The translations under genes were made by a program, and so were the position numbers. From contig DATCDQ010000078.1 of assembly GCA_036510655.1 (NCBI GenBank), positions 1-64,000 on the forward strand: DNA of 64,000 nucleotides. The letters are read 5' to 3'. Below are positions 16,869-24,726 of the stretch, piece by piece. Position 1 is the stretch's first letter. Each line of letters starts with the position of its first letter. The notes beneath the pieces are model-generated. The model was not told the DNA's origin. It ran no database searches and saw nothing but the letters and a program-made list of their open reading frames with translations. Source of the stretch: Rathayibacter_A sp036510655. GTDB taxonomy: Bacteria > Actinomycetota > Actinomycetes > Actinomycetales > Microbacteriaceae.

Positions 16869-18190
16869 TGCACTACTACTTCAGCAGTGCGTTCAGCTGG
16901 TCCTGCGCATCTGTGTACGCCATTCTCAATGGACTCGCCCTTCAGTACCACCTGCTGGAGGGCCGTCTGCAGGGCGGGGACGACCTTCGGCTGTACGGCA
17001 TCCGGGATCGGGTTCGGCAGAATGGCATTCGGAACTGACGCCTTGATCGTCGCGACGAAGCTCGGCGGAATTGGGGCGGCCTCCGTCAGCCACGCGCCCT
17101 TCGCGATTCCGTTCGAGGTGGGAGGAATAACGCCGTCGGGCTGCGCGGCCTTCAATCGGCCATCGGTGGAGTAGAACCATGCCATGAACTGGTATGCGCC
17201 TTCCTTGTTGTCCGACTTGGCACTGATGGAGAGCGAGTACGAACCGCCGCCGGTGGTTGACTTGTTGTCCAGCTTCGGCATGGGAAGGATATCCCAGTCG
17301 TCCTTCACCGTGTCACGCTGACCGGCGACGCCTGCCGTCGAGCCGATCGCCATGGCGACCTGTCCGCTCTGGAACAGGGTCGCCTTGGTCGCGACCGAGT
17401 AAGGCGAACCGAACTTGTCAATGTACGGAGCGAGGAGCTTCGTCCAGGCCTGGATGCCACCCGCATTCGCGAAGATGAACTTCTTCGTGGCAGGGTCGTA
17501 CAGGTTGCTCCCGAGGGCCTTCAGCACCGGGTAGTAGGTGAAGACCGCGCTGCTGTCGCCGATCGGGGTCTTGATGCCGTACACCGTTCCACCGGACTTG
17601 TCGGTGATGGCCTTCGCGGCGGCATACATGTCGTCGTAGGTCCAGTCGGCAGTCGGCACGGGTACACCGTACTTCTTGAAGATGGTCGTATTGATCGACA
17701 TGATGCCGGTGTCGGCGCTCACGGGGATGCCGGTGATGGTGTTGCCCACCTTGTACTGGTCGAGGAAGGCCGGGATGAAGCCCGAACCTTTCAGGCCGTC
17801 GTGACCCTCATCGAGCCACGGCTTGATGTCGTAGAGCAGGTGGTTGGCGTTGAGCGTCTGGTTCAGCGTGTCGTAGTTGAAGATGATGTCGGGAAGCGAC
17901 TTGCTCAGCCCCTGTGTGACGAGCTGCTGGATATAGTCCGGCTGAGCGTCTGGCACTGCTTTCACGGTGACATTGAAGCCCTTGTGAGTCTGCTCGAAAT
18001 CCTTGGCATACCGCTGGAACTGCGGAACCAGGCCCGAGTTCATCCCGATCAGGATGTTCTTGCCCGCTTTGGCGTCTGTGCTGCTGCCGCTGCTTCCGTT
18101 GCTGCTGGTGCATGCGGCGAAACTCGCTGTGAGCAGCGCCGCGACGGATATTGTTGCGATCCGAGTGATGATGTGTTTTTTGGTGACCAC
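16865..18190 (-). CDS. Carbohydrate ABC transporter substrate-binding lipoprotein with C-terminal frameshift
   Basis: A 441-residue CUT1 binding protein with a lipoprotein signal; lipobox SFAAC has Cys27. The start is the GTG at 18190, preceded by GAGGG; longer in-frame starts run back through the operator. The sensor body is typical (GMNSGLVPQFQRYAKDFEQ, LPDIIFNYDTLNQ, GIPVSADTGIMSINT). The end looks frameshifted. After residue SIEN near 16925 the protein continues as an atypical Cys- and Val-rich tail to 16865. The +1-shifted frame instead reads AYTDAQDQLNALLK and stops at 16876, a usual ending for this family. An extra G at about 16917-16925, by mutation or sequencing error, would explain it. 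About 15 residues are affected, so function may survive. Confidence 0.88.
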   Translation of the reverse strand: MVTKKHIITRIATISVAALLTASFAACTSSNGSSGSSTDAKAGKNILIGMNSGLVPQFQRYAKDFEQTHKGFNVTVKAVPDAQPDYIQQLVTQGLSKSLPDIIFNYDTLNQTLNANHLLYDIKPWLDEGHDGLKGSGFIPAFLDQYKVGNTITGIPVSADTGIMSINTTIFKKYGVPVPTADWTYDDMYAAAKAITDKSGGTVYGIKTPIGDSSAVFTYYPVLKALGSNLYDPATKKFIFANAGGIQAWTKLLAPYIDKFGSPYSVATKATLFQSGQVAMAIGSTAGVAGQRDTVKDDWDILPMPKLDNKSTTGGGSYSLSISAKSDNKEGAYQFMAWFYSTDGRLKAAQPDGVIPPTSNGIAKGAWLTEAAPIPPSFVATIKASVPNAILPNPIPDAVQPKVVPALQTALQQVVLKGESIENGVHRCAGPAERTAEVVVH

Positions 18191-18280
18191 GATGTCAACC
18201 CTCTCTGTTCTGTCGATGTAATTGCGTGACTGGAATCCCATGGATCCCGTTCCGAACCTTGCGGCTCGGTGGTTCGGTGC

Positions 18281-18300
18281 ATTCTGATACGTTTCAGAAT
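18281..18300. promoter_or_regulatory. LacI-type operator upstream of the binding-protein gene
   Basis: ATTCTGATACGTTTCAGAAT is a 20-base palindrome with two mismatches, centred on the TGATACGTTTCA core (18285-18296). It lies about 90 bases upstream of the GTG start of the first ABC operon. Confidence 0.8.
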
Positions 18301-18383
18301 GTACCGAGTGTGGCATTGCTCCCTTCGGATGTCAATGGCAAATCGCGGCTTTCAGGTCACGACTTGCCGACGGTCGGCGATCG

Positions 18384-18491
18384 TCAGATATCGACGCCGA
18401 AGTATTTGCTCTCGAGGAACTCGTGGATTCCGGCAAATCCACCCTCGCGCCCGACGCCCTGTGTGCGCTGTGCGGTTCGGTACGGATGCTC
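18384..18491 (-). pseudogene. C-terminal remnant of an aldehyde dehydrogenase gene
   Basis: Downstream of the FAH-family gene, one minus-strand frame reads GVGREGGFAGIHEFLESKY followed by FGVDI and a TGA at 18384. This matches the usual end of NAD(P)-dependent aldehyde dehydrogenases (GxGREGG...FLExK). No body of such an enzyme is present: only about 35 codons are open, beginning at an ATG (18493) in another frame that follows a GAGAGA motif. The simplest reading is an internal deletion that left the start region and last 30 codons of an aldehyde dehydrogenase once encoded after the hydrolase. The match rests on a short stretch. Confidence 0.55.
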
Positions 18492-18531
18492 ATGGTCTCT
18501 CTTTTCGCTTTTAGGTCAAGCTGCCCTGCTG

Positions 18532-19554
18532 TTATTTCCTGTGTCTCTGGTTCGTCGCGACGACGCGATTGCGCAGCGTTCCGATCGATTCGACGGTGAG
18601 CTCGACGACATCATCGGCCTCGAGCCATTTGCCCTGTTCTGCGCCGGAACCGTCGCCGACGGTACCCGATCCGAAGACTTCGCCGACCCGCACCAGTTCG
18701 TCACGGGAGGCATAGGCGATCATCTGTTCGAACCGCCAGTGCATGTCGGAGCTCGAGCCGTTAGTCCATTGCTCGCCATTGATGAACGCGGTCATTCCGA
18801 GGGCGTACGGATCGCCCAACTCGTCGGCCGTCACGACAACGGGGCCGAGCACATGCGCGGCGATAAAGTCCTTGCCCTTCGCGGGGCCGAGACCCACAGT
18901 CATTTCGGCCGACTGGATCTCACGCGCTGAGAAGTCGTCGTACACGGTGTAGCCGAAGACGTGCGCGAGGGCATCCTCTTCGGCGATATCGACGCCGGCG
19001 CGCCCGATGATGGCGGCAAACTCGAACTCTAGATCCAGCCGCTCGGCATACGAGGGAATCGCCACATCCTGCTCGTGTGCGCCGATCGCCGAGGGATTTC
19101 CTTTGTAGTACACGGGGCGGCGGTACCACTCGTCCGGAATCTCGCGCCCGAGCTTGGGAAAGACGTTGAGCAGGTGCTTCTCGAATGCCATGAAATCACG
19201 CAGCAGGGGAGGGCCCGTGATGGCGGGCAGGTGCGTGATCTCCCGTGCGTTGTACCGCATGCGCGCGCCGACGGGATCGCTCTCCCAGCCTCGCTCGAGC
19301 GTCGCCGCGAGCGCCTGGTCTGCAAGCCCGCGCGACCGCGCGCCCCCCTCGATGAAGCCGAGGAGGGACGCGGGCACGAGCGCGGCAGCGATGCGCCCCG
19401 CGCCCTCGGGCGCTGTTCCTTCGGATGCGAGCAGTGCCCGCGTCGCGGCGGTCAGATCGATGAGCTCGCCGGTGTCGGCATTACCCGAGACGAGCGCGCC
19501 GAGGTGGGTGGCGCGCCCCTGTTCGCCCGCGGTCTCGAAGGAGAGGAGTTTCAT
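18532..19554 (-). CDS. Fumarylacetoacetate hydrolase family protein, probable 2,4-diketo-3-deoxy-L-rhamnonate hydrolase
   Basis: This 340-residue protein has the FAH-family C-terminal domain: DFMAFEKHLLNVFPKLG and the metal-binding region LDLEFEFAAIIGRAG...EEDALAHVFGYTVYDDFSAREIQ, then LGPAKGKDF and GSGTVGDGSGAEQGKWLEADD. The Glu and Asp residues in LEFEF and YDDFS fit the divalent-metal site. Family members cleave C-C bonds of 2,4-diketo acids; in non-phosphorylative rhamnose degradation the products are pyruvate and L-lactate. Its ATG overlaps the stop of the upstream monooxygenase-like gene. Related hydrolases act on fucose- or xylose-derived diketo acids, so the substrate is inferred from rhmD and rhaI nearby. 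Confidence 0.88.
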   Translation of the reverse strand: MKLLSFETAGEQGRATHLGALVSGNADTGELIDLTAATRALLASEGTAPEGAGRIAAALVPASLLGFIEGGARSRGLADQALAATLERGWESDPVGARMRYNAREITHLPAITGPPLLRDFMAFEKHLLNVFPKLGREIPDEWYRRPVYYKGNPSAIGAHEQDVAIPSYAERLDLEFEFAAIIGRAGVDIAEEDALAHVFGYTVYDDFSAREIQSAEMTVGLGPAKGKDFIAAHVLGPVVVTADELGDPYALGMTAFINGEQWTNGSSSDMHWRFEQMIAYASRDELVRVGEVFGSGTVGDGSGAEQGKWLEADDVVELTVESIGTLRNRVVATNQRHRK

Positions 19555-19847
19555 CCGATGACCTGGCGGTACAGCTCGCGCTCCCGCTTCTCGAGCACGG
19601 GTACGATGGTTCCCTCGATGAACTCCTTGAAGTGGGGCGTCTCGCGGTGGGCTGCAACGGCATCTTCGTTGGTGTACACCTCATACAGGCAGTACAGGTT
19701 CTCGTTGTCGGGGTCGACATTCGCGTTGTAGATGAGGCAGGCCGGTTCATCCGACTTCACGCGCTCTGCCATTGCGCGCAGAGCGTCCTCGACCAGTGCT
19801 GCGTTGCCAGGAACGACGTGGTAGCGGGCGATCAGGGCTGAGGTCAT
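19551..19847 (-). CDS. ABM-domain (antibiotic biosynthesis monooxygenase-like) small protein
   Basis: A 98-residue ferredoxin-like dimeric alpha/beta-barrel protein. The pattern ARYHVVPGNAALVEDALRAMAERVKSDEPACL followed by LYEVYTNEDAVAAHRETPHFKEF is typical of the ABM/quinol monooxygenase group. Such small proteins accompany sugar catabolic operons, where they may act as mutarotases, isomerases or oxygenases. It is coupled to the FAH gene by an ATGA overlap. Its initiation region (AAAGTGACGGAACC before the ATG) closely resembles that of rhaI. Confidence 0.82.
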   Translation of the reverse strand: MTSALIARYHVVPGNAALVEDALRAMAERVKSDEPACLIYNANVDPDNENLYCLYEVYTNEDAVAAHRETPHFKEFIEGTIVPVLEKRERELYRQVIG

Positions 19848-19904
19848 GGTTCCGTCACTTTCTTGTTGGGGGTGTTGTGGTCGTGAGGTCGAGTGGCCAG
19901 ACGG

Positions 19905-20765
19905 TTATGGGGACAGACGGGGCTGGGCGACGAGGGCAGCGAGATTGTCGCCCATGATGCCGTCGAGCTGGCCTGGTGCGAGAAAGTCGGCATGCGAGCG
20001 CACGACTTCCACAGACTGCCGGTAGGTGAGCTGGTCGCGCGAGGCAGGAAAATCGCTGCCCCAGTACAGTCGCTGCGCCCCGAAGCCGTTGACGATGGCT
20101 GCGAAGATCGCCTGGGATTCCGGGTACGGAAAGTCCCAGTTCTCAGACGCGTTGTAGTTGAACCCGGAGATCTTCACACCGATGTTCGGCAGCTCGGCGA
20201 GCGCGAGCACGGCGTCGAGGTCGGCGGTCGACGACGGATGTGACATGTGATGGATCAGGATCGGCAGGCTAGGGTTCGCGGCCGCGATGACCCGCAGGTC
20301 GTCGAACCAGGCGGCCGACACGGCGAGCGAGGCGATGAGCGACGCATCGGCGGCCGCCTGGAAGAACTCGGCGGCATCATCCGTTCGAAACCACCCGTCG
20401 TTGTGCGCGGTCACGTAGTGCGTGAAACCGATGGCATTGCTGCGCTCGATTTCGGCGAGCAGCCGTCCGGCGGCACCGGCGGTGTGATGTTCGGGGCGCC
20501 ACACGCAATCGATGTCGACCACGGGTGTGATGCGGTCCGGATGCGCCGCCGCGAACCGCGCGACGTATGCGTTGTTGTCCTCGTTGGCGAATCCGTCGCC
20601 CCCTGCCCCGCCCCCGATGCGCGCACAGACGACGGCAGCGCGCTCGACGCCGTGCGTGTCCATCTCGTAGAGCAACGCTTCGATGCTTCCGCGGCTGTCT
20701 GCGTCGGGCACGGCGATGTCGTACGGCCAGCGCCTCCACGCGTGGCAGTGAGAGTCGAAGAGCAT
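19905..20765 (-). CDS. Amidohydrolase family protein, possible L-rhamnono-lactonase
   Basis: A 286-residue TIM-barrel hydrolase of the amidohydrolase-2 type: N-terminal DSHCHAW metal motif (residues 4-10), VVDIDCVWRPEHH, ILIHHMSHPSS and LYWGSDFPASRD with the conserved Asp. In the oxidative rhamnose route a lactonase of this superfamily opens L-rhamnono-1,4-lactone to L-rhamnonate, the substrate of RhmD. The gene begins one base after the upstream dehydrogenase stop (TGA-G-ATG). The start at 20765 is supported by the tight spacing. Confidence 0.83.
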   Translation of the reverse strand: MLFDSHCHAWRRWPYDIAVPDADSRGSIEALLYEMDTHGVERAAVVCARIGGGAGGDGFANEDNNAYVARFAAAHPDRITPVVDIDCVWRPEHHTAGAAGRLLAEIERSNAIGFTHYVTAHNDGWFRTDDAAEFFQAAADASLIASLAVSAAWFDDLRVIAAANPSLPILIHHMSHPSSTADLDAVLALAELPNIGVKISGFNYNASENWDFPYPESQAIFAAIVNGFGAQRLYWGSDFPASRDQLTYRQSVEVVRSHADFLAPGQLDGIMGDNLAALVAQPRLSP

Positions 20766-20766
20766 C

Positions 20767-21822
20767 TCAGGCGCCCCCTCGGCCCGCTATGACGCGGTCG
20801 GTGATTTGCGCGCGGGGTTCCAGACCGGAGGCGAAACGCTCCAGTTCGTCGACCATGAGGGCGAAGAAGCGGGGCTGTGCCTCGGCGGTGACGCCGGCTA
20901 TATGCGGCGAGAGGAATACGTTGGACATGCCACGCAGGGGCGAGTCGACTGCGATGGGTTCCGGGTTGTGTGCGTCGAGCCCGAACCAGGCATCGCCGCG
21001 CTCCGCGCGTGCGATCAGGGCATCGACGTCGACGACGGTTCCACGCGAGACATTGATGAAGACCGCATCCTCACGCAGCAGGGCGAGTTCGGCCTCCCCG
21101 ATCATGCCGATGGTGTGCGGCGTCGCCGGGGCGAGGCAGACGACGACCTCGCACCCCATCACCGTATCGAGTGAAGCGAAGTCGATGTTCTGTGCATCCG
21201 CGAACTCGCGGGGTGCATACGGGTCATACGCGATGATCGGGCACTCGAACGGAACCAGGAACTCGCGCAGTCGCCATCCGATGTGCCCGAAGCTGATGAG
21301 GCCGACCGTCTTGCCGGTGAGCTCGCGGCCCGGTGGCCTCGTGCGATAATCCTTCTGGCTCATGTCCTGACCCGCGATGATCTCGCGAAAGCGCGCATTC
21401 TGGCGCAGCCCGACCAGCATGAGTGCGAGCGCCCACTCGGCCACCGGCCACGACGAGGCGTGAGTCGTGTCGACGACGAGCACACCCGCGGCGTGGGCAG
21501 CCGCCACATCGATGCGGCCGGCGAAGCGGTCGCCCTCGATGTCGCCGACGATTCTGAGGCTCGGTGCCGCAGCAAACACCCGCTCGGTCACGCGCGGGGC
21601 GCCGTGGAAGACGAGCAGAACGTCCTTGTCCGAGGCGAACTCGGCGAGGCGCTCCTCGAATTCGGGAACGACAGCGATCTGGCCCCACGTGTCGCCTGGC
21701 ACCTCGAAGTCGGCGATGCTGAGCTCGGCGATCGCACCGAGGCGGGCGAGATCGACGGGGCTGAGGTAGTGGTCGCGCAGATCCGGGCGACAGGCGATTC
21801 CGACCCTGAGTTTCGTCGTCAT
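20767..21822 (-). CDS. D-isomer-specific 2-hydroxyacid dehydrogenase
   Basis: A 351-residue NAD-dependent dehydrogenase. The nucleotide-binding domain has GKTVGLISFGHIGWRLREF and VINVSRGTVVDVDAL, and the catalytic His is in NVFLSPHIAG; the active-site Arg and Glu fall in the CLAPATPHT-to-SRG stretch. The ATG at 21822 overlaps the stop of the enolase-superfamily gene (ATGA); longer in-frame extensions are out-of-family. It probably reduces or oxidises a 2-keto acid from sugar-acid breakdown. The exact substrate is not evident. Confidence 0.9.
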   Translation of the reverse strand: MTTKLRVGIACRPDLRDHYLSPVDLARLGAIAELSIADFEVPGDTWGQIAVVPEFEERLAEFASDKDVLLVFHGAPRVTERVFAAAPSLRIVGDIEGDRFAGRIDVAAAHAAGVLVVDTTHASSWPVAEWALALMLVGLRQNARFREIIAGQDMSQKDYRTRPPGRELTGKTVGLISFGHIGWRLREFLVPFECPIIAYDPYAPREFADAQNIDFASLDTVMGCEVVVCLAPATPHTIGMIGEAELALLREDAVFINVSRGTVVDVDALIARAERGDAWFGLDAHNPEPIAVDSPLRGMSNVFLSPHIAGVTAEAQPRFFALMVDELERFASGLEPRAQITDRVIAGRGGA

Positions 21823-22955
21823 CGGTAGGCCACCGATCCGTCCTCTCGAAGGGCGGGTGTGATGGGAAAGACCCCGACCGGGGCACCGTCGAGTGCCGCA
21901 TCGTTCAGCGCCATGCCGAGCCCGGGGGCATCGAACGGGTAGAGGTAGCCGTCGATCAGCGGCGTGATCCTGTCCACCATCGACACGATCGGCTCCACGT
22001 CCTGTTCCACGTGCTCCTGCACCTCCCAGTTCGGAATCGTGATGCCCAGGTGCACGTGGGCCATTGTCGCCACAGCCCCGGATGGCACGCAATGCGGGAT
22101 CACACCCATGTGGTGCGCCTCCGCCATCGCGCAGATCTTGCGCAGGTGGGTGAAACCCCCGGCGATGCCGACATCGGGGCGGATGAAGGAGATTCCGGCG
22201 TGCTCGATGTACTCGCGGAACTCGTAGATCGTGGTGTTGCGTTCCCCGGCGGCCATGGGCACTCTCACCTTCGCCGACACCTCGCCGAAGGCTAAGGCGC
22301 TGTCTGGCGGAATCGGATCCTCGACGAAGAGCGGCCGGTATTTCGCAAGCTCGGTGATGAGCGCTATCGAGTTGCCCGGCTGCATGTTCCGGTGCAGTTC
22401 GATGCCGACATCCATTCGGTCGCCGACCGCGTCGCGGATGGCGGCGAAGCGCTCGACGAGGTCTGCCGTGCGCTCGGCGTGCCGCATGCCATGGTGCTCG
22501 TGCTGGAACAATAGAACCTTGATGGCGGTGTAACCGGCGTTCTGTGCGGCCAGCGACGCGGCGACGACCTCCTCACTCGTGCCGGTCTGCACGACTTTCA
22601 TAGCGCGAACGCCCGTGCGCGAGCGACCGCCGAGTAGTTGCCATACCGGTTCTTCGAAGCGCTTGCCGCGTAGATCCCAGAGCGCCTGATCTATCGCGCT
22701 GATCGCGCCGCCGAGGGTGACGCCGCGCCAGCCCAGCGCACGGTACATGCGCAACCAGTGGGCCTCGACGTCCATGCCATCGGCCCCCACCAGGTAGCCG
22801 CTGAGCGCCTTGACGACCTCCACGACGGCGAGGGGAAACGCGAAGGCGGTCGATTCACCGATGCCGGTCAGGCCCGATTCGGTCGTGAGGCGCACGAAGA
22901 CGGAGGTGTTCGACGCGAAGGTCTCCACCTGCGCGATGCGCATCGATTCGGCCAT
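21819..22955 (-). CDS. Enolase superfamily sugar-acid dehydratase / mandelate racemase-like protein
   Basis: A 378-residue protein of the mandelate racemase/muconate lactonizing group: GIGESTAFAFPL, LGGAISAIDQALWDLRGK, TAIKVLLFQHEH, VGIELHRNMQPG, FVEDPIPPDS, GERNTTIYEFREY and VIPHCVPSGAVATMAHVH. The last block holds the likely catalytic His. Members dehydrate aldonic acids such as galactonate, mannonate, rhamnonate or fuconate. It is distinct from RhmD at 8295 (little similarity outside the fold), so the locus has two different sugar-acid dehydratases. The ATG at 22955 starts one base after the VOC gene stop. Confidence 0.87.
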   Translation of the reverse strand: MAESMRIAQVETFASNTSVFVRLTTESGLTGIGESTAFAFPLAVVEVVKALSGYLVGADGMDVEAHWLRMYRALGWRGVTLGGAISAIDQALWDLRGKRFEEPVWQLLGGRSRTGVRAMKVVQTGTSEEVVAASLAAQNAGYTAIKVLLFQHEHHGMRHAERTADLVERFAAIRDAVGDRMDVGIELHRNMQPGNSIALITELAKYRPLFVEDPIPPDSALAFGEVSAKVRVPMAAGERNTTIYEFREYIEHAGISFIRPDVGIAGGFTHLRKICAMAEAHHMGVIPHCVPSGAVATMAHVHLGITIPNWEVQEHVEQDVEPIVSMVDRITPLIDGYLYPFDAPGLGMALNDAALDGAPVGVFPITPALREDGSVAYR

Positions 22956-22956
22956 G

Positions 22957-23457
22957 TCAGCTCTCCGGGTAGATGTAGTCGGGTGCGAAACGCACGCTCG
23001 GCGGGTGGATGAGTTCGACGATCGCCCGGATGCCCGGCGGCTGAAAGTAGGCGAACAGTCCGTCTTCGCTCGCGCCGAACCGCGCGCTCTGCAGCGGCAC
23101 AAAGCCACGTTTGATGAAGTCCGCGACGGCGGCGGCATGATCCTCGACGACCACACCGATGTGGTTGGGTCCTTCTCCGATCGACTCGAGCTGGTCGGTG
23201 AAGATGCTCGGGCCCTCGAGCGGTTCGACGAGCTCGAACTGAACCTCGCCGCACCAGGCCAAGGCGTGCCGGATTCCGAATGGAACAATCTCGCCGTGGT
23301 AAACGGTGTCGTGAAGTTGCGGGGGACGCATCGTCCACACATTCCAGGGACCGATGCCGAGCTCATCCGCCCAGTGACGCACGGCGGCGTCGAGATCGCG
23401 CACCACGAACGCGGTCTGGTGGAAGCGTAGCGGCTGGCTCATCGAGAACGGGCTCAT
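22957..23457 (-). CDS. VOC superfamily (glyoxalase/dioxygenase-fold) protein
   Basis: A 166-residue vicinal-oxygen-chelate protein. It opens with RFHQTAFVVRDLDAAVRHWADELGIGPW; later blocks are ELVEPLEGPSIFTDQL and GPNHIGVVVEDHAAAVADFIKRG. Conserved His and Glu positions suggest a metal site (FHQTA, FELVEP, NHIGV, VELIHP). VOC proteins range from glyoxalases and epimerases to dioxygenases. The start overlaps the stop of the disrupted Gfo/Idh/MocA gene (ATGA). Its presence with an ABM protein and an LLM flavoprotein hints at processing of an aglycone or an oxidative step. Confidence 0.82.
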   Translation of the reverse strand: MSPFSMSQPLRFHQTAFVVRDLDAAVRHWADELGIGPWNVWTMRPPQLHDTVYHGEIVPFGIRHALAWCGEVQFELVEPLEGPSIFTDQLESIGEGPNHIGVVVEDHAAAVADFIKRGFVPLQSARFGASEDGLFAYFQPPGIRAIVELIHPPSVRFAPDYIYPES

Positions 23458-24668
23458 CGTGAACTCGCGGCCAGCGTCGCATCGATCGAGTCCTGGTAGG
23501 CGTGCAAGGTTCCGTCGAGAACCTCATCGACCGTGACCTCGCGCCCGCTCACGCCCGATTCCAAAATCGCGAGCACCACCGCGAGGGCGCGGATGCCGCC
23601 CATCCCGTCGACCTCCGGTGGGCGCCCCGACAACACCGCGTCGGCGAAATCGTCGATCTCAACGGCGAGGTAGCCGGAGTCCACGACCGACCAGGATGCG
23701 CCCTTGCCGCCGGTCCCGTCTGCACCGAGAACCGCGACGGTCGCCTCCGAGAGTCGCAGGTGATCACCCACCGCCTCGACGAGTTCTGGCCCGCTGAGCA
23801 CACGGTCTCCGAGCGTGACGACCACGTCGCCGTCCGTGCGGTCCGGCGGGATCGACATCGATCCTGCTGTCCCGTGCACCGTGCGTTCGCTGAAGTGGGT
23901 GCCGGGACCGGAGGGCAAATAGGCGAGTTGCACATCGACATCCGAGCGCGTGCGCATGGATGCGATGATCGAGTCTTCGCCATCCGGCACTATCGCATCG
24001 CTGCCATCAGGGGGATAACGCAGCGGTTCCGCGATGATGCCGCGGCCCCACACGCGCTCGACGGGGCCGAGCAGGTACTCGATGATGTCGGCATAGTGGA
24101 TGGCCATGTCAAGCCCTATCGCGCCGCTCGCCTTCAGGTGCCGCTACTTGCTGATGATGACTCTGCTGTCGCCACCGATGCGCACCTCGCGCATGAGGTG
24201 CACGGTGCCCAGGAGACCGGCATCCAGAACGGCCCGCGCGAGCCTGTTCGCTCCGCCGCGCCGATAGTTCTCGCCTGTTGAGAGCACGGTGCCCGTTCGC
24301 TCGGCGGCGTCGAGCATCGCCCTGGCGGTCTGAATGGTGAGTGCGAGAGGCTTTTCGCAGAGAACGTGGCGGTCGGCCTCCATCGCCGCAATGGCGATGG
24401 AGTGGTGCGTGCGGGGGTCCGTGACGATGTCGACTGCCTCGACCGCCGGATCGCGGAGCAGTTCCGCCAGCTCGGTGTACACAGCCGGACGCCTGCCGAG
24501 CAGTTGCTCGGCCTCGTCAGCCGCGCGCTCGGCCACTCCGCGGTCGAGATCGAGAATCGCGACCACCCCGGCCTTCGCTATTCCGGCCGTATGGAGCGCC
24601 GCGTACCCGTGGATGTGACGGGTGCCCATGAAGCCCGCTCCCACCAGAGCGATGCCAAGCTTTCGCAC
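23454..24668 (-). pseudogene. Gfo/Idh/MocA family oxidoreductase interrupted by an in-frame amber codon
   Basis: A single frame runs from a GTG at 24668 (AAGGAGG six bases upstream) to 23454 and would give 404 residues. The N-terminal part has the Rossmann motif ALVGAGFMGTRHIHGY and CEKPLAL. After VIISK at 24147 the frame meets TAG (24144-24146), then resumes without shift as RHLKASGAIGLDMAIHYADI. Relatives normally read ...ITPWRHLK..GG.ALDM..HYTD, so the stop stands where Trp (TGG) is expected: a one-base nonsense change. The 174-residue product would lack most of the substrate domain. It is the first gene of the operon running to the FAH gene. Downstream translation may begin at the internal Met at 24107, but that fragment lacks the nucleotide-binding fold. 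Confidence 0.85.
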
Positions 24669-24708
24669 CGTCGCCTCCTTGCGAATGTGATGATGCAGTC
24701 ATGCTATC

Positions 24709-24720
24709 TGAAACGTTTCG
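24709..24720. promoter_or_regulatory. LacI-type operator of the 24668-to-18532 operon
   Basis: TGAAACGTTTCG, preceded by C and followed by A, is an almost perfect palindrome. It lies 40 bases before the GTG start. A TAAAAT hexamer (minus strand, 24721-24726) directly abuts it and could be the -10 box, so repressor binding would block initiation. Confidence 0.8.
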
Positions 24721-24726
24721 ATTTTA

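Noticed and set aside
23454..24107. Separate protein starting at the internal Met 24107 as an independent gene
   Set aside because: It is the same frame as the upstream part of the Gfo/Idh/MocA gene, separated only by the amber codon, and lacks the cofactor-binding domain.
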